Below, piece by piece: positions 17,822 through 27,387 of a DNA stretch of 64,000 nucleotides. The translations under genes and the position numbers were made by a program. Position 1 is the first letter of the stretch; every line of letters begins with the position of its first letter. Source of the DNA: Motiliproteus sp036961355 (GTDB lineage: Bacteria; Pseudomonadota; Gammaproteobacteria; Pseudomonadales; Balneatricaceae); NCBI GenBank assembly GCA_036961355.1, contig JBALVL010000021.1, positions 1-64,000 on the forward strand, in the 5' to 3' direction. The notes below the pieces were generated by a model, which saw only the letters and a program-made list of their open reading frames with translations, searched no databases and was not told the origin of the DNA.

Positions 17822-18367
17822 CTAACAAGGCCGTTTGGCTAGCGAAGGTGCCATCTGCCGCACTACTTCGCCATCGTCACGTAGACTATGACAGCTATTT
17901 AATAAGAATTCTGTCACTTGCGGATCGTTACTGTTGTAGCCCTCTTCGGACTGCCAAAGTGTCTGGTAGGCGGTGGTGGCGATCGGACCAAGCAACTCCA
18001 GTAGGTGGGTACAACCTTTGACGCCGCCTAATAGTTCTTTGGCCTCACGGCTGAAGCCGGGCAATAACCGTAATCCAACCAACCGTTGAAAGGCCTGGCT
18101 GATCGAATAGCAACTGTTGAACGGCGCTGCTGAGATCTCAGCATCAACGGCTTCGATCAACAGCGTGCGGTCTAGTGTCAGCGTAAGACTGATATCGTGT
18201 AACGGTTCTCCGATCGAAATCTGTCCGCCACGGTCAGGGTTGTGCATGGCGAAACTCTTCACATCGGCCATTCTGCCGATAACTTGCCAACGCCCCTGCC
18301 CCAGTTCAAACCCCTGGCAGCTTATCTGTCGCGTATGCAGCAGTTTTTTGTGGGTCGCCTCAACCAT
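17822..18367 (-). CDS. DUF2889 protein coupled to fadD
   Basis: A 181-residue protein of the DUF2889 family (pattern ATHKKLLHTRQISCQGFELG, then LTLTLDRTLLIEAVDAEISA, and KGCTHLLELLGPIATTAYQT near the C-terminus). The frame is open further upstream into fadD, but the ATG at 18367 fits best: it overlaps the fadD stop by 8 bases, indicating translational coupling. The His/Cys residues around GCTH and the Asp/Glu-rich strands hint at an acyl-thioester or metal-binding role, but no function is established. Its pairing with an acyl-CoA ligase suggests a job in acyl-CoA metabolism. Confidence 0.82.
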   Translation of the reverse strand: MVEATHKKLLHTRQISCQGFELGQGRWQVIGRMADVKSFAMHNPDRGGQISIGEPLHDISLTLTLDRTLLIEAVDAEISAAPFNSCYSISQAFQRLVGLRLLPGFSREAKELLGGVKGCTHLLELLGPIATTAYQTLWQSEEGYNSNDPQVTEFLLNSCHSLRDDGEVVRQMAPSLAKRPC

Positions 18368-20057
18368 TATTAAAACAGCTCCCGACCTTGCCCGATGCAT
18401 CATCGTCACCGGTACGTAACGCCCGACGCAGCACCTTGCCGACATTGCTTTTAGGTAGTTCGTCGCAAAAATGAATCAGTCGTGGAATTTTGTAGCCCGT
18501 CAACCGCTCGCGGCAGTAACTGCGAATCGCCTCGGCGTTCAGATCATCGTTATCCGTGACCACATAAAGACTAACAGCTTCACCACTCTTGTCATCGGGA
18601 ACACCAATAGCGGCGCACTCCCGAATACCCTCAAGCGTGCAGACCACATCCTCAATTTCGTTGGGATAGACGTTAAAACCGGAGACGATAATCATATCTT
18701 TTTTGCGATCGACAATTCGCAGTGCGCTATCCTCGGCGATCAGTGCCACATCACCGGTTCGGAACCATCCGTCCGGCGACAGCACGTCAGCAGTGGCTTC
18801 GGGCCGATGCCAATAACCCTGCATCACCTGCGGGCCGCGTACGCATAGTTCACCAATCTCGCCCTGAGGCAGATCCTGGTTGTTGTCGTCGATCAATTTG
18901 AGTTCGGTATAGGGCAGTGCAAAACCGATACTACCGATCTGTTCAAAGCCGGGTTTGTTAAACGTGACACCGGGTGAGGTTTCGGTCAGCCCATAGCCTT
19001 CGATGACGGTACTGCCGGTCACCTCCTTCCACTGTTTCGCTGCAGCCGTGGTAAGTGCCATGCCACCCGATGCGGTAAATTTTAGCGGACTGAAGTCCAG
19101 CGCCTGAAAAGCCGGATTATTCGCCAGCGCAACAAACAAGGTATTAAGTCCGGCAAAACCGGTAAAACGCCACTTGGCCAGCTCTTTGACAAAGCCATCG
19201 ATGTCTCGCGGATTGGGTATCAGCAGACTGTGGTTGCCGGTGTTCATCAGCAACATACAGTGCAGAGTGAAAGCGTAGATGTGGTACAGCGGTAGTGGCC
19301 CGACAAACAGCTCTTCGCCGGGTCTGACATGAGCACCAAAGTGACTGCGCAATTGCAACAAATTAGCCACCAAATTGCCGTGGCTCAACATTGCGCCCTT
19401 GGCCACTCCGGTGGTGCCACCTGTGTACTGCAGCACTGCCAGATCATCGATCTGTGGTTGATGTTCAGTCAACGATAAACCGGCCCCCTGTTTAAGCACC
19501 GTCGGCAACGACAGCGCATGCGGCAGGTTGTAATCAGGTACCAATTTCTTAACGTAGCGCACCACTGAGTTGATCAGTAACCGTTTCAGAGGACGGTGCA
19601 TATCTGCCACTTCGGTGACTATAACCGTCTCGATCTCGGTTTCGGAGAGGATCTGTTCTGCCCGGTCAGCGCAGTTTGCCAGAATCACCAACGCTTTAGC
19701 CCCCGAGTCTTTAAACTGGTGCTTCATTTCGTGGGAGGTGTAAAGAGGGTTGGTATTAACGACAACCAAGCCCGCGCGCAACGCACCAAAAACAACAACA
19801 GGATACTGGGTGACGTTGGGCAACTGTATCGCAATACGATCGCCTGGCTTAAGCCCTGCGTGCTGAAGATAGGCCCCGAACGCCGCTGAATAGCGATCCA
19901 GATCGGCATAACTGAGCGTTAGCCCTAAACTGGTAAACGCCGGTTTGCTGTCATGCCGGCGACAGGCGTCATGAAAAACAGCATTGATTGTTTCCAGTCG
20001 TTCTGGGTTGATCGACTCCAGAAACCAGGATTCAGCATCGGGATTAAGAATACTCAT
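18360..20057 (-). CDS. fadD: Long-chain fatty-acid--CoA ligase
   Basis: A 565-residue adenylate-forming enzyme that activates fatty acids with ATP and CoA. The AMP-binding P-loop YTGGTTGVAKGAMLSH (about 220-235), the GYGLTETSP motif (about 355), the GWFRTGDVA motif and the C-terminal IVDRKKDMIIVSGFNVYPNE hinge with a GKVLRR-type Lys (about 545) are all present, as in FadD. AGGGCAAC precedes the ATG. It sits in the same-strand block with fadBA, an acyl-CoA dehydrogenase and SCP2. Chain-length preference cannot be read. Confidence 0.93.
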   Translation of the reverse strand: MSILNPDAESWFLESINPERLETINAVFHDACRRHDSKPAFTSLGLTLSYADLDRYSAAFGAYLQHAGLKPGDRIAIQLPNVTQYPVVVFGALRAGLVVVNTNPLYTSHEMKHQFKDSGAKALVILANCADRAEQILSETEIETVIVTEVADMHRPLKRLLINSVVRYVKKLVPDYNLPHALSLPTVLKQGAGLSLTEHQPQIDDLAVLQYTGGTTGVAKGAMLSHGNLVANLLQLRSHFGAHVRPGEELFVGPLPLYHIYAFTLHCMLLMNTGNHSLLIPNPRDIDGFVKELAKWRFTGFAGLNTLFVALANNPAFQALDFSPLKFTASGGMALTTAAAKQWKEVTGSTVIEGYGLTETSPGVTFNKPGFEQIGSIGFALPYTELKLIDDNNQDLPQGEIGELCVRGPQVMQGYWHRPEATADVLSPDGWFRTGDVALIAEDSALRIVDRKKDMIIVSGFNVYPNEIEDVVCTLEGIRECAAIGVPDDKSGEAVSLYVVTDNDDLNAEAIRSYCRERLTGYKIPRLIHFCDELPKSNVGKVLRRALRTGDDDASGKVGSCFNNG

Positions 20058-20209
20058 CGGTTGCCCTGAATTATTATGTTTATCGGACGTGGTCGGTTCT
20101 AACGCTATCTAAACAGCCGTTAACGTACACCTCAAAAGCACCTTCTTATGAAGGTACCGTCTCACTAAAAGTACCGCCGCTTGGGTCAGATTAGCTCATC
20201 GTAAATCCC

Positions 20210-20521
20210 TTAGAGCGGAAACAAGTCGTTCAGTCGGGTAGCCAGCATCATATTACCGCCCGCTTGGATACGACCGGCCATGAACGCTTGCATACCGTCG
20301 GTCTCTCCCGACAGCAGCTCGGCCAGGGTGTCATTGTCCAGAGTCAGACTAACGCTGGGAGAATCATGTTCGCCTTCGTTGAGCTCACAGTTCTGCTCAT
20401 TGATCACCAGAAAGTAATCCGACCCTTCAATATGGTACTGGAACACTTCGTCCATATCACCTGCTGCAGAAGGGCTGAAACGAGACACCATGGTATCGAG
20501 TAACTGTTGTGTGTTAGCCAT
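20210..20521 (-). CDS. SCP2 sterol-binding domain protein
   Basis: A 103-residue single-domain protein of the SCP2 fold: VFQYHIEGSDYFLVINEQNC, PSVSLTLDNDTLAELLSGET and MQAFMAGRIQAGGNMMLATRL are typical. These small carriers hold acyl chains, acyl-CoA or sterols in a hydrophobic tunnel. AAGGAG lies before the ATG. The placement between fadD and an acyl-CoA dehydrogenase argues for acyl-CoA or lipid handling in the cytoplasm. Confidence 0.92.
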   Translation of the reverse strand: MANTQQLLDTMVSRFSPSAAGDMDEVFQYHIEGSDYFLVINEQNCELNEGEHDSPSVSLTLDNDTLAELLSGETDGMQAFMAGRIQAGGNMMLATRLNDLFPL

Positions 20522-20645
20522 GAAAAGCTCCTTAATGATTAGTTCTTGTTGTTTGGTTATTGTTGTTTGACTCAGATCGTTTGATTCAGGTCGTTATGAG
20601 GCAGTCATAACGACCGCCGTTAACAATAATTAAACACGGGTGTTA

Positions 20646-22445
20646 TCAGAAAGAGAACGCATCCTGATCGAGTGTCATCAGTGAACCTGCACCCGCGGTC
20701 ATGGTCTCGGCCAGAGTCCGGGTGCGCGGCAAGATGCGCTTGTAATAGAAGTCGGCTGTTGCCAGTTTGGCTTGATAGAAAGCGGCCTCATCACCACCTT
20801 TCGCCAGTGCCTGTTGAGCAACCAGCGCCGAGCGTGCCCAAAAATAGCCCAGCACGATATAACCCGAATACATCAGGTAGTCGACCGATGCCGCGCCGAC
20901 TTCGTTACGATCCTTCATCGCCGCCATGCCGATCTTCATGGTTAGCTCACCCCACTCCTTGTTGAGCTGGGCCAGCGGCGCGACAAATGGCTGCATCGCT
21001 GCATCATCCTGGTGTTCTTTACAGAAGGTATGGACGATTTTGGTGAAGCTCTTGAGGGTTTCACCTTGGCTCATCAGTACCTTGCGGCCTAACAGATCGA
21101 GCGCCTGAATACCGGTGGTGCCTTCGTACAACATTGAAATACGTGAATCACGAACGTTCTGTTCCATGCCCCACTCGGCGATATAACCATGACCGCCAAA
21201 ACACTGCAGACCCAGGTTGGCCGATTCGAAACCGGTTTCGGTCAAAAACGCTTTAGCGATCGGAGTCAGTAGCGATAACAGCGTGTCGGCTTGCTGACGC
21301 TCCTCTTCATTGTCAGATTTGGAGCCTATATCGACCAACTGCGCTGTGTAGTAGACCAGTGCTCGACCCCCTTCGGCGAACGCTTTTTGCGTCAGCAGCA
21401 TACGGCGTACATCGGGATGAACAATGATCGGATCGGCTGCTTTCTCTGGTGCGGCAGCACCGGTCAATGCGCGCATCTGCAACCGGTCTTTGGCGTATGC
21501 CAGCGACCCCTGAAAACCGACTTCAGCATGCGACAGACCTTGAATGGCGGTACCGATACGCGCGGTGTTCATGAAGGTAAACATGCAATTTAGACCACGG
21601 TTTGGCTCGCCGATCAGGTACCCCTTGGCACCGTCAAAATTCATCACGCAGGTGGCGTTGCCGTGGATGCCCATCTTGTGTTCTAACGAACCACAACTGA
21701 CAGCATTGCGCTCCCCCGACGTGCCATCATCGTTAACGTTGAACTTAGGGACAATAAACAGCGAAATCCCTTTGGTACCTACAGGTGCATCCGGTAGCCG
21801 TGCCAATACGATATGAACGATATTTTCGGCCATATCGTGTTCACCCGCCGAAATGAAAATCTTGGTACCACTGATGCTGTAACTGCCGTCATCCGAAGGC
21901 TCAGCCTTAGTACGCAACAGCCCCAGATCGGTACCACAATGAGACTCCGTCAGGCACATCGTACCGGTCCAGCTACCCTCGATCAGACGGGTTAGATAGG
22001 TTTGCTTCTGTTCGTCGGTACCGTGCTGCTCGATGGTATTCATCGCACCGTGACTCAGGCCCGGGTACATCCCCCACGACCAGTTGGCGCTACCCACCAG
22101 CTCGTTCATGACGATCCCCAGCGACTCCGGTAAGCCCTGGCCGCCCAAGTCAGGAGAGTGCGCCATCGACGGCCAGCCACCTTCAACAAACTTGTTATAA
22201 GCCTCTTTAAAGCCGGTCGGGGTAATCACGTCACCGTCGACCAGGCGACAACCTTCGGTGTCACCAACGCGGTTTAACGGTGCCAGTTCATTCTCGGCGA
22301 ACCGGGCTCCCTCTTCGATGATCGCATCGACCATCTCGACGGTCGCATCCTCACAACCCGGCAGCGAAGCATAATGCTGCTCCATTCCAAGCAGCTCATT
22401 CATGGTGAATCGGATGTCGCGTAAAGGCGCTTTATAATCAGGCAT
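20646..22445 (-). CDS. Acyl-CoA dehydrogenase with C-terminal extension (DmdC-like)
   Basis: A 599-residue FAD enzyme of the large acyl-CoA dehydrogenase class that includes DmdC and FadE-type proteins with an extra C-terminal helical domain. Visible: MCLTESHCGTDLGLLRTKA (FAD/substrate loop), SISGTKIFISAGEHD, the CFGGHGYIAEWGMEQ stretch and ISMLYEGTTGIQALDL, holding the catalytic Glu. ATG at 22445 is chosen over TTG at 22460 because TTGAGGA forms its ribosome-binding site. It catalyses the first oxidation step of acyl-CoA; the range of chain length is not evident. Same strand as fadBA but separated from fadA by 277 bp with a terminator. Confidence 0.93.
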   Translation of the reverse strand: MPDYKAPLRDIRFTMNELLGMEQHYASLPGCEDATVEMVDAIIEEGARFAENELAPLNRVGDTEGCRLVDGDVITPTGFKEAYNKFVEGGWPSMAHSPDLGGQGLPESLGIVMNELVGSANWSWGMYPGLSHGAMNTIEQHGTDEQKQTYLTRLIEGSWTGTMCLTESHCGTDLGLLRTKAEPSDDGSYSISGTKIFISAGEHDMAENIVHIVLARLPDAPVGTKGISLFIVPKFNVNDDGTSGERNAVSCGSLEHKMGIHGNATCVMNFDGAKGYLIGEPNRGLNCMFTFMNTARIGTAIQGLSHAEVGFQGSLAYAKDRLQMRALTGAAAPEKAADPIIVHPDVRRMLLTQKAFAEGGRALVYYTAQLVDIGSKSDNEEERQQADTLLSLLTPIAKAFLTETGFESANLGLQCFGGHGYIAEWGMEQNVRDSRISMLYEGTTGIQALDLLGRKVLMSQGETLKSFTKIVHTFCKEHQDDAAMQPFVAPLAQLNKEWGELTMKIGMAAMKDRNEVGAASVDYLMYSGYIVLGYFWARSALVAQQALAKGGDEAAFYQAKLATADFYYKRILPRTRTLAETMTAGAGSLMTLDQDAFSF

Positions 22446-22654
22446 CGCCGTTGTCCTCAATTATTATTTTGGATAGATGGCTACTGCCACAAAGCCATTA
22501 CTGTAAGTATTAATGTAGGTATTAACGTAAGGGTTAAGAATCACCCAAGAGGGTGCTATCGACAATGGCAAAAGATGTCGCCATTGGTAACAAAAACAAC
22601 CAAACCATCAAAATACCTGCGATAAATATCAAATATCAACCCGCAAATAACAAA

Positions 22655-22690
22655 CAAAAAAGGGCGTACCGAAACCGGAACGCCCTTTAA
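22655..22690 (-). terminator. Rho-independent terminator after fadA
   Basis: AAAGGGCG (22659-22666) pairs with CGCCCTTT (22681-22688); on the minus strand the stem is followed by six T. It lies 33 bp after the fadA stop, so fadBA form one transcription unit and the dehydrogenase downstream another. Confidence 0.85.
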
Positions 22691-22722
22691 TCAAGCTGTG
22701 AATGACTTAGCCGAACAGTCGA

Positions 22723-23898
22723 TTAGACCCGTTCTATGACGGTAGCTACACCCTGCCCCATGCCGATACACATGGTTGCCAATCCCAGCGTACCCTGCCG
22801 TTGCTCCATCACATTAAGCAGCGTGGTGATGATGCGTGATCCTGAACATCCCAATGGATGACCGAGAGCGATCGCACCACCGTGCAGGTTAACCTTGTCT
22901 TCCATCACGTCGAGCAATTTAAGATCCTTCATTACCGGCAACGCCTGCGCCGCAAACGCTTCGTTGAGCTCGATAAAGTCGATATCAGCAATACCCAAAC
23001 CCGCGCGTTTAAGCGCTTTTTTGGATGCTGGGACCGGTCCGTAACCCATGATCGAGGGATCACAACCCGCTACGGCCATCGAACGGATCTTGGCACGCGG
23101 GGTCAATCCCAGCTCTTGCGCCCGGGCCGCCGACATCACCAGCAACGCCGAAGCACCTACCGACAACGCCGATGAGGTGCCCGCTGTGACGGTGCCTCCC
23201 TTCGGATCGAAGGCAGGACGCAGCGTTGATAACGATTCGGCTGTCGTCTCAGGACGGATTACTTCGTCGACCTCGATCAGGCGCTTAAAACCATTCTCAT
23301 CGTGCCCCTCGATAGCCACGATCTCATTGGTAAAGCCGCCTGCCAGCGTCGCCTTATGCGCCAACTGGTGCGAACGCGCGCCGAAGGCATCTTGTTGCTC
23401 ACGAGTGATGCCGTGTAGCTTACCCAGCATCTCCGCGGTCAATCCCATCATCATCGATGCCTTGGCTGCGTGTTTGCTAAGTGCCGGGGTGATATCAACG
23501 CCGTGGGTCATACCGACGTTGCCCATATGCTCGACACCGCCAACCATAAACAGATCGCCGTTACCGGTCATGATCGATTGGGCAGCCGTGTGCAGCGCCG
23601 ACATCGACGATCCACACAGGCGGTTTACCGTTTGCGCCGAGGTGGTATAAGGCAGGCGGCTTAGTAGAGAGGCGGAACGGGCAACGTTAAAGCCCTGCTC
23701 CAGCGTTTGGTTAACGCAGCCCCAGATAACATCTTCGACCATCGCCGGATCAACATTGGGGTTACGGTCCAGCACACCATCGATCAGCAGGCCGGATAAC
23801 TGGTCGGCACGGACATGACGGAAAGCACCATTTCTGGCTTTGGCCATCGGGGTACGCACGGCGTCAACAATAACAGCATCGTTAGGATTCAGGTTCAT
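22723..23898 (-). CDS. fadA: 3-ketoacyl-CoA thiolase (fatty acid oxidation complex beta subunit)
   Basis: A 391-residue thiolase that cleaves 3-ketoacyl-CoA to acetyl-CoA and a shortened acyl-CoA. The nucleophile C95 lies in VNRLCGSSMSALH; the His in LNEAFAAQALP/HGGAIALGHPLGCSG region and the second Cys in TMCIGMGQG complete the active site. GGGGG ribosome-binding sequence precedes the ATG; the gap to fadB is 13 bp. Size and motifs match FadA of the bacterial trifunctional complex. Confidence 0.96.
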   Translation of the reverse strand: MNLNPNDAVIVDAVRTPMAKARNGAFRHVRADQLSGLLIDGVLDRNPNVDPAMVEDVIWGCVNQTLEQGFNVARSASLLSRLPYTTSAQTVNRLCGSSMSALHTAAQSIMTGNGDLFMVGGVEHMGNVGMTHGVDITPALSKHAAKASMMMGLTAEMLGKLHGITREQQDAFGARSHQLAHKATLAGGFTNEIVAIEGHDENGFKRLIEVDEVIRPETTAESLSTLRPAFDPKGGTVTAGTSSALSVGASALLVMSAARAQELGLTPRAKIRSMAVAGCDPSIMGYGPVPASKKALKRAGLGIADIDFIELNEAFAAQALPVMKDLKLLDVMEDKVNLHGGAIALGHPLGCSGSRIITTLLNVMEQRQGTLGLATMCIGMGQGVATVIERV

Positions 23899-23911
23899 CG
23901 CTTATACCCCC

Positions 23912-26077
23912 TTATTGAGTAGGCTGAGTGGTTGAATAAAAAGTTTGGCCCTTTTCGGCCATCGTCCGCATCGCGTCGGTTGGCTGATACAGCTTGCCCA
24001 GGTCGGCAAAGTTATCGGCCAGTTGGCAGAACGCATCCAGCCCGATTGAATCGATGTAACGCAGCGCCCCACCCCGGAACGGCGGGAAGCCGATACCGTA
24101 GATCAAGCCCATGTCGGCTTCACCCGCCGTGTTGACGATATCCTGCTCGATACAACGCGCAGTCTCGATACACAGCGGAATCATCATCCGGGCGATGATC
24201 TGTTCGTCACTCAGCTCCAGATTGTTAGCCGTGGCCTTTGCCACGAGGGCATCAACCTCATCTGTCACCGCCTTACGTAACTTGCCCTTACGATCCGGCG
24301 CATGGTTGTAGAACCCTTTGCCGTTCTTCTGACCCAGACGTCCAGCCGCAGCCATTAGGTCGATAACACTTTCATAGTCTGACGCCATTCGATCCGGATA
24401 ACCTTCGGCCATCACTTTCTGAGCGTGCACAGCCGTATCCATGCCGACCACATCCAGCAAATAGGCAGGACCCATCGGCCAGCCAAACTTCTCCATCAGT
24501 TTATCAATGCGTTTGAAATCGACACCGTCGCGAACCAAGCCGGCAAAGCCAGCAAAATAGGGGAATAACACTCGGTTAACTAGGAAGCCGGGGCAATCGT
24601 TAACCACGATCGGCGTCTTACCCATTTTCTGTGCGTAAGCCACGGTGGTGGCGATCGCTTCATCGCTACTCTTGGCACCGCGAATCACTTCAACCAGCGG
24701 CATGCGATGTACCGGGTTAAAAAAGTGCATACCGCAGAAGTTTTCAGGGCGTTGCAACGATTTGGCCAACTCGGTGATCGAGATGGTCGAGGTATTTGAG
24801 GTCAAAATACAGTCTTCCGAAACCTGCTGCTCAACTTCGGCCAGCACCTTACCCTTCACTGCAGGATGCTCAACAACGGCTTCAACCACCAGATTAACAC
24901 CACCGAAATCACCGTAGCCTAAGGTTGGGCGGATGCGTGCCAATGTCTCAGCCATGGCAGCCGTTTTCATCCGACCGCGCTCAACCTGACCGATCAACAG
25001 TCGACTGGCTTCAGCCATACCGGTCTGCAATGCTGGCTCTGCGATATCCTTCATCAGGATCGCGGTACCCTTCGATGCGGACTGGTAGGCGATACCCCCC
25101 CCCATGATGCCCGCACCTAGCACAGCGGCTTGGTTGACCTTACCGGCGATTTTGCCATGTTTAGAAGCAACCTTTTTGACAGCCTGATCGTTAACAAACA
25201 GCCCAACCAGATTGCTACAAACGTCGGTTTTGGCCACTTTAACGAAGCTCTTGGCCTCAACTTCAAGTGCTTTTTCCAGCGGCATCATGGCGTGTTTCTG
25301 CATCGTTTTGATCACGGCCAGTGGCGCCGGATAATGCGGTCCTGCCTTTCCTGCGATGAAACCTTTAGAGGTCTCGAACACCATCATCAGATCAAGTTGA
25401 CCCAGCGTCAGTGGCAGCTGTTTTTCAGTACGTCGCTTGGTGTAATCAAATTTGCCGTCGCGACACTGCGCCAACAGTGACAATGATGCCTCACGTAACT
25501 GCTCTAACGGCACAACCGCATCAGCAGCACCCTCATGCAGTGCTTTGTCGGCCCGTTTCTCAGCGCCACCGCAGATCCATTCGATCGCATTATCGGCACC
25601 GATCAACCGAGGCAAGCGTACAGTGCCACCCCAACCGGGGAAAATGCCCAGCTTGATTTCGGGCAAACCCACCTTGGCTTTTTCGGCCATAACTCGGTAA
25701 TCAGCAGCCAGACAAAGCTCAAAACCTCCGCCTAACGCCAGGCCATTAATGGCAGCGACCGATGCACAAGGCAGCGCTTCAAGCTCCATCAGTGTCCGGT
25801 TGATGCCCATGTTGAACGCGATCAACTCCTCATCACTTTTCTGGAATGCCGCGCCAAACATCTTAATGTCGGCACCGACGATAAACGTGTCCTTAGCGCT
25901 ACTGATCAGAACGCCGCCAAGTGTTGGTTGTGCTTTGATCGCAGCAATCGCTTGTGGCAGTTCATTCAGTGCTTGCTGATCAAAGACATTGATAGCACTA
26001 CCTTCAAGATCAAATTGCAGCTCGACAACATTGTCATCGAGCTGGTGAACCTTGAAAGATTTTCCTTGATAGATCAT
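23912..26077 (-). CDS. fadB: Fatty acid oxidation complex alpha subunit
   Basis: A 721-residue multifunctional protein: enoyl-CoA hydratase/isomerase domain (1-190; INGLALGGGFELCLAADYR and KLGIFPGWGGTVRLPRLIG), linker, then 3-hydroxyacyl-CoA dehydrogenase (about 310-720; NAD site AAVLGAGIMGGGIAYQSA, HFFNPVHRMPLVEVI and GFLVNRVLFPYF). Start 26077 (MIYQGKSF) resembles FadB proteins better than the upstream ATG at 26089. It forms the alpha2beta2 complex with FadA. The 271-bp upstream gap presumably holds the promoter; I see no clear FadR or PsrA site. Confidence 0.96.
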   Translation of the reverse strand: MIYQGKSFKVHQLDDNVVELQFDLEGSAINVFDQQALNELPQAIAAIKAQPTLGGVLISSAKDTFIVGADIKMFGAAFQKSDEELIAFNMGINRTLMELEALPCASVAAINGLALGGGFELCLAADYRVMAEKAKVGLPEIKLGIFPGWGGTVRLPRLIGADNAIEWICGGAEKRADKALHEGAADAVVPLEQLREASLSLLAQCRDGKFDYTKRRTEKQLPLTLGQLDLMMVFETSKGFIAGKAGPHYPAPLAVIKTMQKHAMMPLEKALEVEAKSFVKVAKTDVCSNLVGLFVNDQAVKKVASKHGKIAGKVNQAAVLGAGIMGGGIAYQSASKGTAILMKDIAEPALQTGMAEASRLLIGQVERGRMKTAAMAETLARIRPTLGYGDFGGVNLVVEAVVEHPAVKGKVLAEVEQQVSEDCILTSNTSTISITELAKSLQRPENFCGMHFFNPVHRMPLVEVIRGAKSSDEAIATTVAYAQKMGKTPIVVNDCPGFLVNRVLFPYFAGFAGLVRDGVDFKRIDKLMEKFGWPMGPAYLLDVVGMDTAVHAQKVMAEGYPDRMASDYESVIDLMAAAGRLGQKNGKGFYNHAPDRKGKLRKAVTDEVDALVAKATANNLELSDEQIIARMMIPLCIETARCIEQDIVNTAGEADMGLIYGIGFPPFRGGALRYIDSIGLDAFCQLADNFADLGKLYQPTDAMRTMAEKGQTFYSTTQPTQ

Positions 26078-26326
26078 CACATCACCCATCGACTGAGCCG
26101 GAAATTTCCGGAATTGATAAACGGAGGTTTACAGTTTATGTAAATCGAAACAGCAGCCATTGTCGCCGAAAGCGGCTTTTTCCAACAATGACACTTAACC
26201 GCTACATTACTGACAAAAACAACCAAACTAATAAAAACCCCTTATTTAAAAGAAGCCTGTAAAACTTAAGACGAGAACAAAAAAGATCTTTTCACTACAA
26301 AATAAAGCAAAGGACTACTCCATCAA

Positions 26327-26359
26327 AGCACGCCGTCATAGCACGCCGTCATAGCACGC
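26327..26359. repeat. 13-bp tandem repeat over the end of the AraC gene
   Basis: AGCACGCCGTCAT at 26327 and 26340, then a partial third copy AGCACGC at 26353. The stop codon of the regulator ending at 26349 lies inside the repeat. Confidence 0.75.
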
Positions 26360-27386
26360 TACGACGGTAATCACCCGGCGTCATACCGGTCCATTTCTTA
26401 AACGAGCGAAAGAACGCACTGGTCTCATCAAACCCCATTAGCAGGGCGATATCGTTGTTACTCAAATCAGGATAACTAAGGTAACTGGTAGCCGCTTCAC
26501 GCCGGCATTCATCTTTGATTTTCTGGAATGAGGTTTGTTCCTGCTGCAGCCGACGGCGCAGCGTAGTAACCGACATATTGAGGCTGAACGCGACCGATTC
26601 AGCGCTGGGCATCTCACGGCTAAAGTCACGCCCAAGAATGGCCTGTACTTGCGATTTCAAGCTGTTATTTCCATCGACCATCACCAGCAATTGGTACGGC
26701 GCGGTCTTTAAAAAACCCACCAAAGACTCTTCGGATTGCACAATCGGTAGCTCCAACTGGCTTGCAGCAAGCCTGAACTGATTAGCCGCTTGTCCGAATC
26801 GCACCGGCGCCTGAAACAACACCTCATAGTCGGCAGCATCGCTGGGCTTTGCAAAAGCAAAATCAACACCGGTCAACTCCACCCTCCGCCCCGCTAACCA
26901 ACATAAGAAATGGTGCCAAGCTGATAACCCAGTTCTTATCACGGTCGATGGACAAGCACTGATCAGGTGGTTGAAGTCAGCCTGTGCTACCGTTCCGACC
27001 GGTCCCATGCTGATACAGTATTGCCGCCCACGCTGCTCCAATATCGGCTTAACCTTTGATCCGCGTGAAATTTCATGAAATTCAGAACTGCGCTGTACTG
27101 CTTGAGCCAACGTCTGGCAATGAATGATACACAGACACATCATCCTAAAAGTGCCGTTGGGCACCCGCCCACCGCTGGGCATACCGAAATATTCATCGCG
27201 CACATTGAGCATCGCCTGCTGATACAGCTTGCTATACTTTTTGGCCGCTATGCTGGTGCCTTGCAGTTGCTCGGGCTCTATCTCAGCGGCTTCAAACAGC
27301 GGCTTCAGCTCTACTCCTTGGCCTTCTAGCAGTTTAACCAGAGACAAGACATAGCTGGTTGGTACCGTAGCGCCGGAAATATGCAT
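26349..27386 (-). CDS. AraC-family regulator (OruR/ArgR-type N-terminus)
   Basis: A 345-residue regulator with an N-terminal Arabinose_bd-type domain (about 1-200: VLSLVKLLEGQGVELKPLFE, FGMPSGGRVPNGTFRMMC) and a C-terminal AraC DNA-binding domain (about 245-345: ESVAFSLNMSVTTLRRRLQQ and LLMGFDETSAFFRSFKKWTG, ending TPGDYRRSVL). GAGGAG precedes the ATG, which begins one base after the stop codon of the universal stress gene, so it is the last gene of the YCF48-RND-USP-AraC operon. It may control that operon or the fadBA genes 271 bp downstream; ligands of this branch are often fatty acids or sterol-like in related bacteria, but this is inference. Confidence 0.92.
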   Translation of the reverse strand: MHISGATVPTSYVLSLVKLLEGQGVELKPLFEAAEIEPEQLQGTSIAAKKYSKLYQQAMLNVRDEYFGMPSGGRVPNGTFRMMCLCIIHCQTLAQAVQRSSEFHEISRGSKVKPILEQRGRQYCISMGPVGTVAQADFNHLISACPSTVIRTGLSAWHHFLCWLAGRRVELTGVDFAFAKPSDAADYEVLFQAPVRFGQAANQFRLAASQLELPIVQSEESLVGFLKTAPYQLLVMVDGNNSLKSQVQAILGRDFSREMPSAESVAFSLNMSVTTLRRRLQQEQTSFQKIKDECRREAATSYLSYPDLSNNDIALLMGFDETSAFFRSFKKWTGMTPGDYRRSVL

Positions 27387-27387
27387 C

